A stretch of 64,000 nt of DNA from Spinactinospora alkalitolerans (lineage in GTDB: Bacteria; Actinomycetota; Actinomycetes; Streptosporangiales; Streptosporangiaceae). Below are positions 1 through 8,098 of this stretch, piece after piece; within the stretch, counting starts at the first letter, position 1, and every line of letters starts with the position of its first letter. The notes under the pieces were generated by a model, which worked only from the letters and a program-made list of their open reading frames with translations, was not told the DNA's origin and searched no databases. The stretch lies in NCBI RefSeq assembly GCF_013408795.1, contig NZ_JACCCC010000001.1:2666001-2730000 (forward strand), in the 5' to 3' direction. Both the position numbers and the translations under genes were made by a program.

Positions 1-77
1 GTGTTTACCGGTCCCGATATCGGCCAGTGGACCCTCTTGACGAGGAGCGCACGGAAAGGGGACCGCAGGTGGGACGA

Positions 78-1118
78 ATGGGAGCCGTGCTCGGAGTCGG
101 ATTCGCCGCGGCGGCCGCCGCGGCGGCGTGGCGGGCCGCCCGGCCCGCTGCGGACCTCACCGGCAAGGGGGTGCTGGTCACGGGCGCCTCACGGGGGCTG
201 GGCCTGCTCCTCGCGCGCGGGTTCGGCGCGTGCGGCGCCCGCGTGGTGATCTGCGCGCGCGACCGCGCGGAGCTGGACCGCGCGGTGGAGGACCTGGGCG
301 CCCGCGGCGTCGACGCGCACGCGCTGGTGTGCGACCTGCGCGATCCGGGAGAGACCACGGCCATGATGACGGCCGCCACCGCGCACCTGGGCCGGCTGGA
401 CATCGTGGTCAACAACGCCGGCATCATCCAGGTCGGGCCGCTGGGCGCGCTGATGCGCACGGACTTCGAAGAGGCGATGGACATCATGTTCTGGGCGCCG
501 ATGCGGGTGATCGAGGCCGCGCTGCCGCAGTTGCGGGAGAACGGGGGACACCTGGTCAACATCACCTCCGTCGGCGGCAAGATCAGCGTGCCGCACCTGC
601 TGCCCTACTCCTGCGCCAAGTTCGCCGCGGTGGCGCTGTCGGAAGGGCTCGACGCCTCCCTGGCGGGGGAGGGGGTGCGGGTGACCACCGTCGTTCCCGG
701 CCTCATGCGCACGGGCTCCCACCGCAGGGCGTTCTTCGCCGGCGTCCCGGCGCGCGAGTACGCCTGGTTCTCGGCGCTGGGCGCCGGCCCGCCGCCGATC
801 TCGATGGACGCCGAACGCGCGGCGGCCCGCATCGTGCACGCGGTGCGCACCGGCCGGTCCTACCTGGTGCTCACCCCGCCGGCACGCGTGGCCATCCTGG
901 TGCACGGCGCGTGCCCGCAGGTGACCCAGTGGGGCCTGCGGATGATGAACCGGGTCCTGCCCGCCTCGGGCGAGGAGCGGCCGACCAGCGGGCTGGACGC
1001 CTCACGGCGCGCCGACAACGCGTTCCTGCGCACCCTGACCAGACTCGGCGACGACGCGAGCCGCCGCTTCAACCAGCTCTCACCCAACGGCAGCGGGGAA
1101 GAGGCGGCGCAGCGCTAG
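78..1118 (+). CDS. SDR family NAD(P)-dependent oxidoreductase
   Basis: Classical short-chain dehydrogenase of about 346 aa. The Rossmann glycine motif TGASRGLG follows an Ala-rich N-terminal stretch (VGFAAAAAAAA) that could be a short hydrophobic anchor. NNAG follows, then the catalytic Ser (NITSVGGK) and YSCAK, which carries the Tyr and Lys. A C-terminal extension of about 80 residues beyond the SDR core is unassigned. The ATG at 78 is chosen because the SDR fold begins soon after it. An in-frame GTG at 27 would add 17 residues with no homology signal. The stop overlaps the stop of the convergent GAF-ANTAR gene. The substrate cannot be read from the sequence. Confidence 0.85.
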   Translation: MGAVLGVGFAAAAAAAAWRAARPAADLTGKGVLVTGASRGLGLLLARGFGACGARVVICARDRAELDRAVEDLGARGVDAHALVCDLRDPGETTAMMTAATAHLGRLDIVVNNAGIIQVGPLGALMRTDFEEAMDIMFWAPMRVIEAALPQLRENGGHLVNITSVGGKISVPHLLPYSCAKFAAVALSEGLDASLAGEGVRVTTVVPGLMRTGSHRRAFFAGVPAREYAWFSALGAGPPPISMDAERAAARIVHAVRTGRSYLVLTPPARVAILVHGACPQVTQWGLRMMNRVLPASGEERPTSGLDASRRADNAFLRTLTRLGDDASRRFNQLSPNGSGEEAAQR

Positions 1119-1840
1119 GCGGTGGTGGTGCCGGGCGCGGGGCCGTCCCAGGGCTCCTCGCCGGTGCGGGTGATCTCTTCGGCCAGCTTGGCGAGCTTGA
1201 CGTTGAGGTCCTGCGAAGCCGTCCTGAGCCGCTGCCAGGCCTGGTCGGCGGTGATCCGGTGGCGCTCCATGAGGATGCCCTGGGCCTGCCCGATCGTCTC
1301 CCGCGACTCCAGCGCCCGGTGCAGGTTGGTGATGCGCCGCGCGTCGGCGAGCGCCGTGGCGGCCTGGGCCGACAGCACCATCCCGACGTCCTGGTCCGCA
1401 GCGGAGAAGGCGCCCGAGCGGGAGGCGTAGAGGGTGAGCGCCCCCAGCGCGCTCCCCGAGGTGAACAGCAGGAAGGTCAGGGTGCTGCCGATTCCCAGTT
1501 CGCGGACGGCCTCGGCGTAGCGGGGCCAGCGCGGCTCCGACGAGGTGTCGGCCAGGTGCACCGAAGCGCTCGGCCAGGCCGGGTCCAGGCAGGGGCCCTG
1601 ACCCAGGCCGTGCTGCAGCGCGTCGCATCGGCGCACGACCTCGTCGGTGAACACCGGGGTGTGGACCGCGGAGTGGTCCTCCACCAGGGCGATGCCCGCG
1701 TGGTCGCACCCGGTGATGGTGCGCACCGCCAGGTCGGCGATCTGGTGCAGGCCGTCGTGAACGTCGGGTTCGGCGAAGATGTCCCGCAGGATGCGTGCGC
1801 GGACCTCGGCCGAGGAGACGTGGTCCTCGGGGAAAGGCAT
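1115..1840 (-). CDS. GAF and ANTAR domain-containing regulator
   Basis: About 241 aa. A GAF sensor domain (roughly residues 30-165) is followed by an ANTAR RNA-binding domain (roughly 175-225, with the run RETIGQAQGILMERH and a downstream amphipathic helix). ANTAR proteins bind paired hexaloop hairpins in nascent RNA and act as antiterminators. Actinobacteria carry many GAF-ANTAR proteins whose ligands are unknown. The ATG at 1840 (MPFPEDH) is preferred over an upstream in-frame start at 1909, because the extra residues are Arg/Pro-rich and not domain-like. A GGGAGAAAG stretch lies a little upstream. The gene is tail-to-tail with the SDR gene, with stops overlapping by 3 nt. Which transcripts it acts on is not visible. 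Confidence 0.85.
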   Translation of the reverse strand: MPFPEDHVSSAEVRARILRDIFAEPDVHDGLHQIADLAVRTITGCDHAGIALVEDHSAVHTPVFTDEVVRRCDALQHGLGQGPCLDPAWPSASVHLADTSSEPRWPRYAEAVRELGIGSTLTFLLFTSGSALGALTLYASRSGAFSAADQDVGMVLSAQAATALADARRITNLHRALESRETIGQAQGILMERHRITADQAWQRLRTASQDLNVKLAKLAEEITRTGEEPWDGPAPGTTTA

Positions 1841-2208
1841 TCTCGTCAGCTTTCTCCCACAGCGCGGTGGCTCCGGAAGAACGCCGAGGACGCGCCGGGC
1901 GGCGAACATGGCTGCCCGGGCCCGTGTCCGGCCGTCGCGCTCCTGTTAATCCTCCGGTCCGCGTGTTGATAACGAAAACGAGAGGAAGCCGACTTTTTGA
2001 CCTCCTTCGTCCTACAAGAACGCTGCGAGCCTTACATTGGCCGTCGACGCTGTCAACGTCGTGCGCCGGTGATGCGCGTTCCGGTCGAAACCGGGGGGAG
2101 AAGGTCCCGAAACGGAGGAATCCCCGCAGGGCGCGCCAGACGGGCACGAGACCGCTTCGCCGCCCCCGGGGCGAACGGGTACCCTGAAGTGTCGTCGAGC
2201 GAGACCAG

Positions 2209-2316
2209 GGATGCGGGAGGTGGGGCCTGATCATGAGCCGACCTCCAAGTAGCGGCTGCTAGTTCCGCATCCTCATGGCGCGCACCGCGCGGCCACCCGG
2301 GGCGCCGCCCCGCGTG
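2209..2316 (+). promoter_or_regulatory. structured corA leader: three-way-junction RNA plus GC-rich hairpin
   Basis: Seen in the sequence: GGATGCGG (2209-2216) pairs perfectly with CCGCATCC (2265-2272). Inside it, GAGGT (2217-2221) pairs with ACCTC (2241-2245), and TAGC (2250-2253) pairs with GCTA (2258-2261). Together they make a compact three-way junction. A strong hairpin follows: CGGGGC (2298-2303), loop GCC, GCCCCG (2307-2312), with flanking CAC/GTG pairs. A -10-like TACCCT sits at 2180-2185. The element ends about 45 nt before the corA ATG and contains a 9-codon ORF. It does not match the M-box or any other riboswitch consensus I know. A regulatory role is inference. Confidence 0.45.
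2233..2262 (+). CDS. putative 9-aa leader peptide of corA (MSRPPSSGC)
   Basis: ATG at 2233 to TAG at 2260-2262, with a purine-rich GGAGGTGGGG stretch 7-17 nt upstream. The Pro-Pro codons (2242-2247) lie in the 3' arm of the second leader hairpin, and the stop codon lies in the third. Ribosome progress through this ORF would therefore change the RNA fold. Pro-rich leader peptides are established Mg2+/proline sensors for mgtA/mgtCBR in Salmonella. An analogous role before corA is inference. It could be chance, since a 9-codon ORF is not rare. Confidence 0.35.
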   Translation: MSRPPSSGC

Positions 2317-2359
2317 CCCGGCGGTCGCCGTCCCAACGAACTCGCCCCGGGAGCGTCCC

Positions 2360-3517
2360 ATGTCGCAACGGCGCATGCGCGCATGGCTGCCGAGCCTGCG
2401 CGCCAACGGCCACTCCGCCCGCCGCGCCGCCTCCCCGGCGCCGGAGTACTCGATGGACCCGCGCGCGGCCGAGCCCGCCTCCTCCCCGCCGGTGGAGGAG
2501 AGCGTCATCGACGCCGCCGTCTACGTGGACGGCCGCCGCCGGTCCGGCCCCACCGACCTGACCGAGCTGCACCGGTCGGTGCCCCGCACCCCCGGCGCCA
2601 TGGCCTGGATCGGCCTGTTCCAGCCGGCCGAGGCCCAACTGGTGGCCGCGGCCGAGGAGTTCGGCCTGCACGAGCTGGCGGTGGAGGACGCGATCGTCGC
2701 CCACCAGCGGCCCAAGCTGGAGCGTTACGGCGACACGCTGTTCGTGGTGCTGCGCGCGGCCCGCTACGTCGACGCCGTCGAGGAGGTGCAGTTCGGCGAG
2801 CTCCACCTGTTCGTCGGGCACGACTTCGTGCTGACCGTGCGGCACGGCCGGGCCCCCGACCTCGGCGAGGTGCGCCGCCGCCTGGAGGCCGACCCCGACC
2901 TGCTGCGGCTGGGGCCCGAGGCGGTGCTCTACGCCGTCCTGGACGCGGTCGTCGACGGCTACGCCCCGGTCGTCGCCGGTCTGCAGAACGACATCGACGA
3001 GATCGAGACCCAGGTCTTCAACGGCGACCCGCAGGTGTCCCGGCGCATCTACGAGCTGTCCCGCGAGGTCATCGAGTTCCAGCGCGCCGCGCGTCCGCTG
3101 CTGGGTATCCTGCGCGGCCTGGCGGCGGGCTTCGACAAGTACGGCACCGACGAGGAGCTGCAGCGCTACCTGCGCGACGTGGCCGACCACGCCACGATCG
3201 TGGCCGAGCGGGTCGACGGCTTCCGCCAGATGCTGCAGGACATCCTGGCCGTCAACGCCACGCTGGTCAGCCAGGCCCAGAACGAGGAGATGAAGCACCT
3301 CACCGAGGCCAGCTACACGCAGAGCGAGGAGGTCAAGAAGATCTCCTCCTGGGCGGCCATCCTGTTCGCGCCGACCGTGGTCGGCGGGATCTACGGGATG
3401 AACTTCGACGTCATGCCCGAGACCCACTGGGCCTACGGTTACCCGATGGCGGTCGGGCTGATGTTCCTGGTGAGCCTGGTGCTGTTCGTGATCTTCAAGC
3501 GCCGCGACTGGCTGTGA
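2360..3517 (+). CDS. corA: magnesium/cobalt transporter CorA
   Basis: 385-aa CorA-family channel. The large cytosolic N-terminal domain ends in a long helix, followed by two membrane segments near the C-terminus (about 330-350 and 357-378). The family signature YGMNF sits at the end of the first segment. The protein ends with the usual basic tail KRRDWL. It carries Mg2+ (also Co2+/Ni2+) across the cytoplasmic membrane as a pentamer. The first 45 residues are a low-complexity Arg/Ala extension. The ATG at 2360 gives a normal family length and lies after a CGGGAGCG stretch. The gene is convergent with idi, 18 bp apart. A structured leader with a mini-ORF precedes it. Confidence 0.93.
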   Translation: MSQRRMRAWLPSLRANGHSARRAASPAPEYSMDPRAAEPASSPPVEESVIDAAVYVDGRRRSGPTDLTELHRSVPRTPGAMAWIGLFQPAEAQLVAAAEEFGLHELAVEDAIVAHQRPKLERYGDTLFVVLRAARYVDAVEEVQFGELHLFVGHDFVLTVRHGRAPDLGEVRRRLEADPDLLRLGPEAVLYAVLDAVVDGYAPVVAGLQNDIDEIETQVFNGDPQVSRRIYELSREVIEFQRAARPLLGILRGLAAGFDKYGTDEELQRYLRDVADHATIVAERVDGFRQMLQDILAVNATLVSQAQNEEMKHLTEASYTQSEEVKKISSWAAILFAPTVVGGIYGMNFDVMPETHWAYGYPMAVGLMFLVSLVLFVIFKRRDWL

Positions 3518-3535
3518 GGCCCCGGCGGGGCCCGG

Positions 3536-4102
3536 TCAGGGCCGCACCCCTTCGGCGGCCAGCCGGGCGGTCTGCTCGGCGGCCCACGGGCTGATGGCCC
3601 ACGGCGCCCGGGCGGCGGCGGCGCAGAACCCCGCCCAGTCCACCCAGCGCCACTCCATGACCTCGGCCGGATCGGGCGAGGGCCGCTCCGTCGTGGTCGC
3701 CAGGTAGACGGGGCAGAACTCGTTCTCGACGGTCCCGCCGGCGTCGACCGCCCGGTAGGCGTAGTCGGGCAGCGCGGCCCGCACGTCGCGCACCCCGATC
3801 CCCAGCTCCTCGCGCACCCGCCGCACCAGGGCCTCCTCCACCGCCTCGCCGGGACCGGGGTGGCCGCAGCAGGAGTTGGTCCAGACGCCGGGCCAGGCCT
3901 GCTTGGCCAGTGCGCGCCTGGTGACCAGCAGCCGGCCCTCGGGGTCGAAGACGTAGCAGGAGAACGCCAGGTGCAGCGGCGTCGAACCGTGGTGCACCGT
4001 GCTCTTGGCCGCGCTGCCCACGGGGCGGTGCTCCTCGTCGAGCAGCACCACCAGCTCCTGCGCCCCGGCAGCCTCTTCTCCGGTCGATCGCGCCGTTCCC
4101 AT
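3536..4102 (-). CDS. idi: isopentenyl-diphosphate delta-isomerase, type 1
   Basis: 188 aa, typical of type 1 IDI with a Nudix-like fold. It converts isopentenyl diphosphate to dimethylallyl diphosphate, the allylic primer for CrtE. The catalytic Cys lies in TNSCCGHP and the partner Glu in ENEFCPVY. The Nudix-like helix VRRVREELG is intact. The start at 4102 (MGTARS) follows from domain position and length. The gene is divergent from crtE across about 275 bp and forms part of the carotenoid locus. That suggests it boosts precursor supply for the pigment. It lies downstream of convergent corA, with which it has no functional link. Confidence 0.93.
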   Translation of the reverse strand: MGTARSTGEEAAGAQELVVLLDEEHRPVGSAAKSTVHHGSTPLHLAFSCYVFDPEGRLLVTRRALAKQAWPGVWTNSCCGHPGPGEAVEEALVRRVREELGIGVRDVRAALPDYAYRAVDAGGTVENEFCPVYLATTTERPSPDPAEVMEWRWVDWAGFCAAAARAPWAISPWAAEQTARLAAEGVRP

Positions 4103-4196
4103 CGGTTCCCGGTCCCTCCCTCACTCGTGGTGGCCATGCTCGCACGCGCGAACGGTGCCGCCGTCGTTCCGCGGTCTGTTCTTTGGGTAGCGAAAC

Positions 4197-4293
4197 GTGT
4201 ACACCGCCCGATCGGCGGGCGGTCGGGCCGCGCGGTCCCGGTCCGGGAAGCGTCCACAGAAGCTATACCAGCAAGATGTTTAAAGATCAAGAT
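4197..4293. promoter_or_regulatory. candidate control region between idi and crtE
   Basis: The 275-bp idi/crtE gap holds three features. A perfect 8-bp palindrome GTGTACAC lies at 4197-4204. It is overlapped by one base by a GC-rich dyad, CCGCCCG (4204-4210) and CGGGCGG (4216-4222). Further on is an unusually AT-rich stretch with three copies of AAGAT (4273-4277, 4283-4287, 4289-4293). A -10-like TATACC lies at 4264-4269. These are visible; a regulator binding them is inference. The 15-bp dyad found between crtT and crtY is not repeated here. Confidence 0.35.
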
Positions 4294-4377
4294 TTATGAA
4301 AAGTAAGAGGCTGGGTCCGCGGCGGCGACCGCCGCATCCCGTCCGCGCAGCCGTCCGGCGAGGTCAGGAGGTTCGAT

Positions 4378-5526
4378 ATGACGGATACCGGGCTCGGGCT
4401 CGCAGTCCCACGGCCATCATCGAACGATTCGGAGCGCGAAGGCTCCATGGACGGGCGTGTCGCCGAAGAAGTCCGGCACTTTCTCACCGACTTCCTGGAA
4501 CGCCGCCGCCGCGACTGCGCCGACATGGACGCGGAGTTCACCGAGACGGTCGTGGACCGGCTGACGCGCTTCACCCTCGACGGCGGGAAGCGGCTGCGGC
4601 CGCTGTTCGCCTGGTGGGGGTGGCGGGCCGCCGGTGGCGCCGACCAGGGGCCCGCGGCCGGGGCCATGCTGCGCGCGGCGGCCGCGCTGGAACTGATCCA
4701 GACCTGCGCGCTGGTCCACGACGACGTCATGGACGGTTCCGCGCTGCGCAGGGGCAACCCGGCGGTGCACGTCCTCTTCGGCGCGGTCCACCGCGACGGC
4801 GGCTGGTTCGGCGACCCCGAGCGCTACGGCACGGCCCTGGCCATGCTGACCGGAGACCTCTCCCTGGCCTGGGCCGACGACATGCTGGAGGAGGCCGGGC
4901 TGTCCCCGGCGGCGCGGACGCGGGCCAGGGGCCCGTGGCGGGCGATGCGCACGGAGATGATGGCCGGCCAGTTCCTCGACATCCACGGCCAGGCCCGGCG
5001 CGACGACTCCGAGATCACCGCGCTGCGCGCGGACCGGCTCAAGACGGCGGCCTACAGCGTCGAGCGCCCCCTGCAGTTCGGCGCCGTGATCGCCGGCGCG
5101 GGGGAGGGCGTCGTGGCCGCGCTGCGCGGCTACGGCGAGGACATCGGCATCGCCTTCCAGCTGCGCGACGACCTGCTCGGCGTGTTCGGCGCGCCCGAGG
5201 CCACCGGAAAGCCCGTCGGCGACGACCTGCGCGAGGGCAAGCGCACGCTGCTGCTGGCGATCGGCATGCGCAGGGCCCGCGAGCGCGGCGACGCCGCGGC
5301 GCTGGCGGAGCTGTCCGCCGCGGTCGGCGACCCCGGCCTCACCGGCGCCGACATCGAGACGACGCGCGCGCTCCTTGACCGGCTGGGCGCGCGCCAGGAG
5401 GTGGAGGAGCGGATCCGCCGACTGGCCGAGCAGGGACAGCAGCGGCTCAAGCAGGCGCCGATCAGCGAGGCCGCCGTGCGCGCGCTGCGCCGCCTCGCCG
5501 TGCGCGCCACCGAACGCGACCGCTGA
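4378..5526 (+). CDS. crtE: polyprenyl (geranylgeranyl) diphosphate synthase
   Basis: 382-aa trans-isoprenyl diphosphate synthase. The first Asp-rich motif is DDVMD (about 115-119), in a short two-spaced form, and the second is DDLLG (about 264-268). GGKRLRP binds pyrophosphate. It condenses IPP units to GGPP, the C20 substrate of CrtB. The ATG at 4378 has a textbook AGGAGG at 4366-4371, six bases away. It is the first gene of crtE-crtI-crtB-Rieske, with an 80-nt gap before crtI. The chain length (C20) is inferred from context, because the residues that set product length cannot be scored reliably by eye. Confidence 0.93.
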   Translation: MTDTGLGLAVPRPSSNDSEREGSMDGRVAEEVRHFLTDFLERRRRDCADMDAEFTETVVDRLTRFTLDGGKRLRPLFAWWGWRAAGGADQGPAAGAMLRAAAALELIQTCALVHDDVMDGSALRRGNPAVHVLFGAVHRDGGWFGDPERYGTALAMLTGDLSLAWADDMLEEAGLSPAARTRARGPWRAMRTEMMAGQFLDIHGQARRDDSEITALRADRLKTAAYSVERPLQFGAVIAGAGEGVVAALRGYGEDIGIAFQLRDDLLGVFGAPEATGKPVGDDLREGKRTLLLAIGMRRARERGDAAALAELSAAVGDPGLTGADIETTRALLDRLGARQEVEERIRRLAEQGQQRLKQAPISEAAVRALRRLAVRATERDR

Positions 5527-5605
5527 AGAGGCCGACCGGGACCGGCGCGACGGCGGAGCGCCCCCGACCACCGGAGCCGACCACGAGCCGACCACAGGAG
5601 GGCGT

Positions 5606-7105
5606 TTGCGCACCGTCCCCGGCCGCACCGACCACGTCGTGGTCGTGGGAGCCGGCCTGTCCGGCCTCGCCGCGGCCCTGCACCTGCTGGGCGACGGCCG
5701 CGAGGTCACCGTGATCGAACGCGACCCCCACCCCGGGGGCCGGGCCGGCCGCCTCGACCTCGACGGCTTCCGGATCGACACCGGACCCACCGTGCTGACC
5801 ATGCCGGAGCTGCTGGACGAGGCGCTGGGCCGGGTGGGGGAGTCGGTGCACGACCTCCTGGACCTGGTGCCGCTGGCCCCGGCCTACCGGGCGAACTTCG
5901 CCGACGGCTCCACGATCGACGTGCACACCGACGCCGACGCCATGGCCGAGGAGGTCCGCCGGGCCGCCGGACCCCGCGAGGCGCAGGGCTACCTGCGGCT
6001 GCGCGCCTGGCTGAGCGAGCTGTACCGGCTGCAGATGCACCGCTTCATCGACGCCAACTTCGACTCCCCGCTCGGCCTGCTCTCCCCCGAGCTGGCCCGG
6101 CTGGCCGCGATGGGCGGCTTCGGCCGGCTGGCACCGGCCATCGGCCGGTTCCTCTCCGACGAGCGGCTGTGCCGCATCTTCTCCTTCCAGGCGCTCTACG
6201 CCGGGGTGCCGCCGCAGCGCGCGCTCGCCGCCTACGCGGTCATCGCCTACATGGACACCGTCGCCGGCGTGTACTTCCCGCGCGGGGGCATGCGCGCCCT
6301 GGGCGAGGCCATGGCCGGGGCCGCGGAGAAGGCCGGCGCGCGGATCCGCTACGGGGCGGCCGTGCGGCGGCTGGAGCGCCGGGGCGACCGGGTCACCGCG
6401 GCGATCACCGCCGACGGCGAGCGCGTGCCCTGCGACGCCGTGGTCCTCACCCCGGACCTGCCGATGTCCTACCGGCTCCTCGGGCGCACGCCCTGGCGGC
6501 CGGTCCCGCTGCGCTTCTCGCCGTCGGCCGTCGTGCTGCACGCGGGCACCGACCGAACCTGGGAGGGGCTGGAACACCACACGATCTCCTTCGGCGGCGC
6601 GTGGCGGCGCACGTTCACCGAGATCACCCGGGACGGCCGGCTCATGAGCGACCCCTCGCTGCTCATCACCCGGCCCACGCACACCGACCCCGGGCTGGCC
6701 CCCGACGGCCGCCACCTGTTCTACGTGCTGGCCCCCTGCCCCAACCTGCGCACCGGCCGCCTCGACTGGGACGACGTCGGCCCCCGCTACCGCGACGAGC
6801 TCGTGGCGACGCTGGAGCGGCGGGGGCTGAGCGGGTTCGGCTCCGCCGTCGTCACCGAGCGCCTGGTGACCCCCGGCGACTGGTCCCGCCAGGGGCACGC
6901 CTTCGGCACGCCCTTCGCCACCGCCCACACCTTCTCCCAGACCGGGCCGTTCCGCCCGCGCAACCTGGTCTCCGGTGTCGCCAACGCCGTCCTGGCCGGG
7001 TGCGGGACGACGCCCGGCGTCGGCCTGCCGACCGTGCTCGTCTCGGGGAAGCTCGCCGCCGCGCGCGTCACCGGCGCGCCGGCCGCCCACGCAAGGAGCC
7101 TGTGA
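5606..7105 (+). CDS. crtI: phytoene desaturase
   Basis: 499-aa FAD-dependent CrtI-type desaturase that converts phytoene to lycopene at the membrane surface. The N-terminal dinucleotide-binding motif [15 protein letters not shown] lies at about 10-25. The C-terminal FAD-binding signature of the family is present in [19 protein letters not shown]. The reading frame is open far upstream into crtE, but the start is a TTG at 5606. CAGGAGG lies just before it, and the family N-terminus follows directly. Its stop overlaps the crtB start by one base (TGATG), so the two are probably translationally coupled. Confidence 0.94.
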   Translation: MRTVPGRTDHVVVVGAGLSGLAAALHLLGDGREVTVIERDPHPGGRAGRLDLDGFRIDTGPTVLTMPELLDEALGRVGESVHDLLDLVPLAPAYRANFADGSTIDVHTDADAMAEEVRRAAGPREAQGYLRLRAWLSELYRLQMHRFIDANFDSPLGLLSPELARLAAMGGFGRLAPAIGRFLSDERLCRIFSFQALYAGVPPQRALAAYAVIAYMDTVAGVYFPRGGMRALGEAMAGAAEKAGARIRYGAAVRRLERRGDRVTAAITADGERVPCDAVVLTPDLPMSYRLLGRTPWRPVPLRFSPSAVVLHAGTDRTWEGLEHHTISFGGAWRRTFTEITRDGRLMSDPSLLITRPTHTDPGLAPDGRHLFYVLAPCPNLRTGRLDWDDVGPRYRDELVATLERRGLSGFGSAVVTERLVTPGDWSRQGHAFGTPFATAHTFSQTGPFRPRNLVSGVANAVLAGCGTTPGVGLPTVLVSGKLAAARVTGAPAAHARSL

Positions 7106-8037
7106 TGCGAACCGAACTGGACGCGGCGGGGATCACCGACCCCGGGCTGCGCGCGGCCTACGCGCGCTGCCGCGAACTGCACGCCCTGCACGGTCGCACC
7201 TACTTCCTCGCCACCCGGGTGCTGCCCCCGGCGCGCCGCCCCGCGATCCACGCGCTCTACGGGTTCGCGCGCTGGGTCGACGACGTCGTCGACGACCCGC
7301 GGCGGCAGAGCGCGCCGCAGGAGCGCGCCGCGCGCGTCGCCGAGCTCGACGCCCGGCTGCGCGCCGCGCTGGCGGGGGAGCCCGCGCAGGAGGCCGTGCT
7401 GCGCGCCGTCGCCCACACCGCCCGACGCCACGCCATCGACACCGCGCACTTCTCCGCCTTCATGGACTCCATGCGGATGGACCTCACCGTCACCGACTAC
7501 GCCACCCACGAGGAACTGCGCCGCTACATGTACGGCTCGGCCGCCGTGATCGGGCTGCAGGTGCTGCCGGTCCTGGGCACGGTGGTGCCGCGGGAGCGGG
7601 CCGCCCCGCACGCGGCGGCGCTGGGGGAGGCGTTCCAGTTCACCAACTTCCTGCGCGACATCGCCGAGGACCTCGACCGCGGCCGGATCTACCTGCCCGC
7701 CGACGTGCTGGCCGGACACGGCGTCGACCGCGGTCTGCTCGGCTGGTGCCGGCGCAACCGGCGCGGCGACCCGCGCGTGCGCGCGGCACTGGCCGAACTC
7801 GTGGAGCTCAACCGGGCCGACTACGCCAGGGCCGCGCCCGGCATCGCCATGCTCTCCCCGGTGTCGCGCCCGTGTGTCGCCACGGCCTTCACGCTCTACC
7901 AGGGCATCCTGGACGAGATCGAGGCCGCCGACTACGACGTCTGGAGCCGCCGCCACGCCGTCCCCACCACCCGGCGGGTCCGGGTGGCCCTGCCCGCGCT
8001 CGGCCGGGCGGTCGCGGCCCGCCTCGCCGCCTCCTGA
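7105..8037 (+). CDS. crtB: phytoene synthase
   Basis: 310-aa squalene/phytoene synthase family enzyme. It joins two GGPP molecules head-to-head to give phytoene. Both Asp-rich metal-binding motifs are present: DDVVDD (about 58-63) and a second in [15 protein letters not shown] (about 185-200). The ATG at 7105 overlaps the crtI stop, with AAGGAG at 7093-7098. Length and motif spacing are normal. It is the third gene of the crtEIB operon. Confidence 0.95.
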   Translation: MRTELDAAGITDPGLRAAYARCRELHALHGRTYFLATRVLPPARRPAIHALYGFARWVDDVVDDPRRQSAPQERAARVAELDARLRAALAGEPAQEAVLRAVAHTARRHAIDTAHFSAFMDSMRMDLTVTDYATHEELRRYMYGSAAVIGLQVLPVLGTVVPRERAAPHAAALGEAFQFTNFLRDIAEDLDRGRIYLPADVLAGHGVDRGLLGWCRRNRRGDPRVRAALAELVELNRADYARAAPGIAMLSPVSRPCVATAFTLYQGILDEIEAADYDVWSRRHAVPTTRRVRVALPALGRAVAARLAAS

Positions 8038-8098
8038 CCCCGTCGGCCCCGCCGCTCCCGGGGACCGGCCGAAGCCACCGCAGAGAGGAACGCACCCC

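Noticed and set aside
128-1969. 613-codon plus-strand frame across the SDR and GAF-ANTAR genes
   Set aside because: Arg/Gly/Pro-rich shadow overlapping two genes with clear domain motifs.
2209-2272. Known riboswitch (M-box, TPP or c-di-GMP) for the corA leader
   Set aside because: The conserved core sequences of these classes are absent; only the stem layout is similar.
2275-3594. 439-codon plus-strand frame over corA, starting with an ATG in the leader
   Set aside because: Arg-rich shadow; the corA frame carries the GMN motif and membrane segments.
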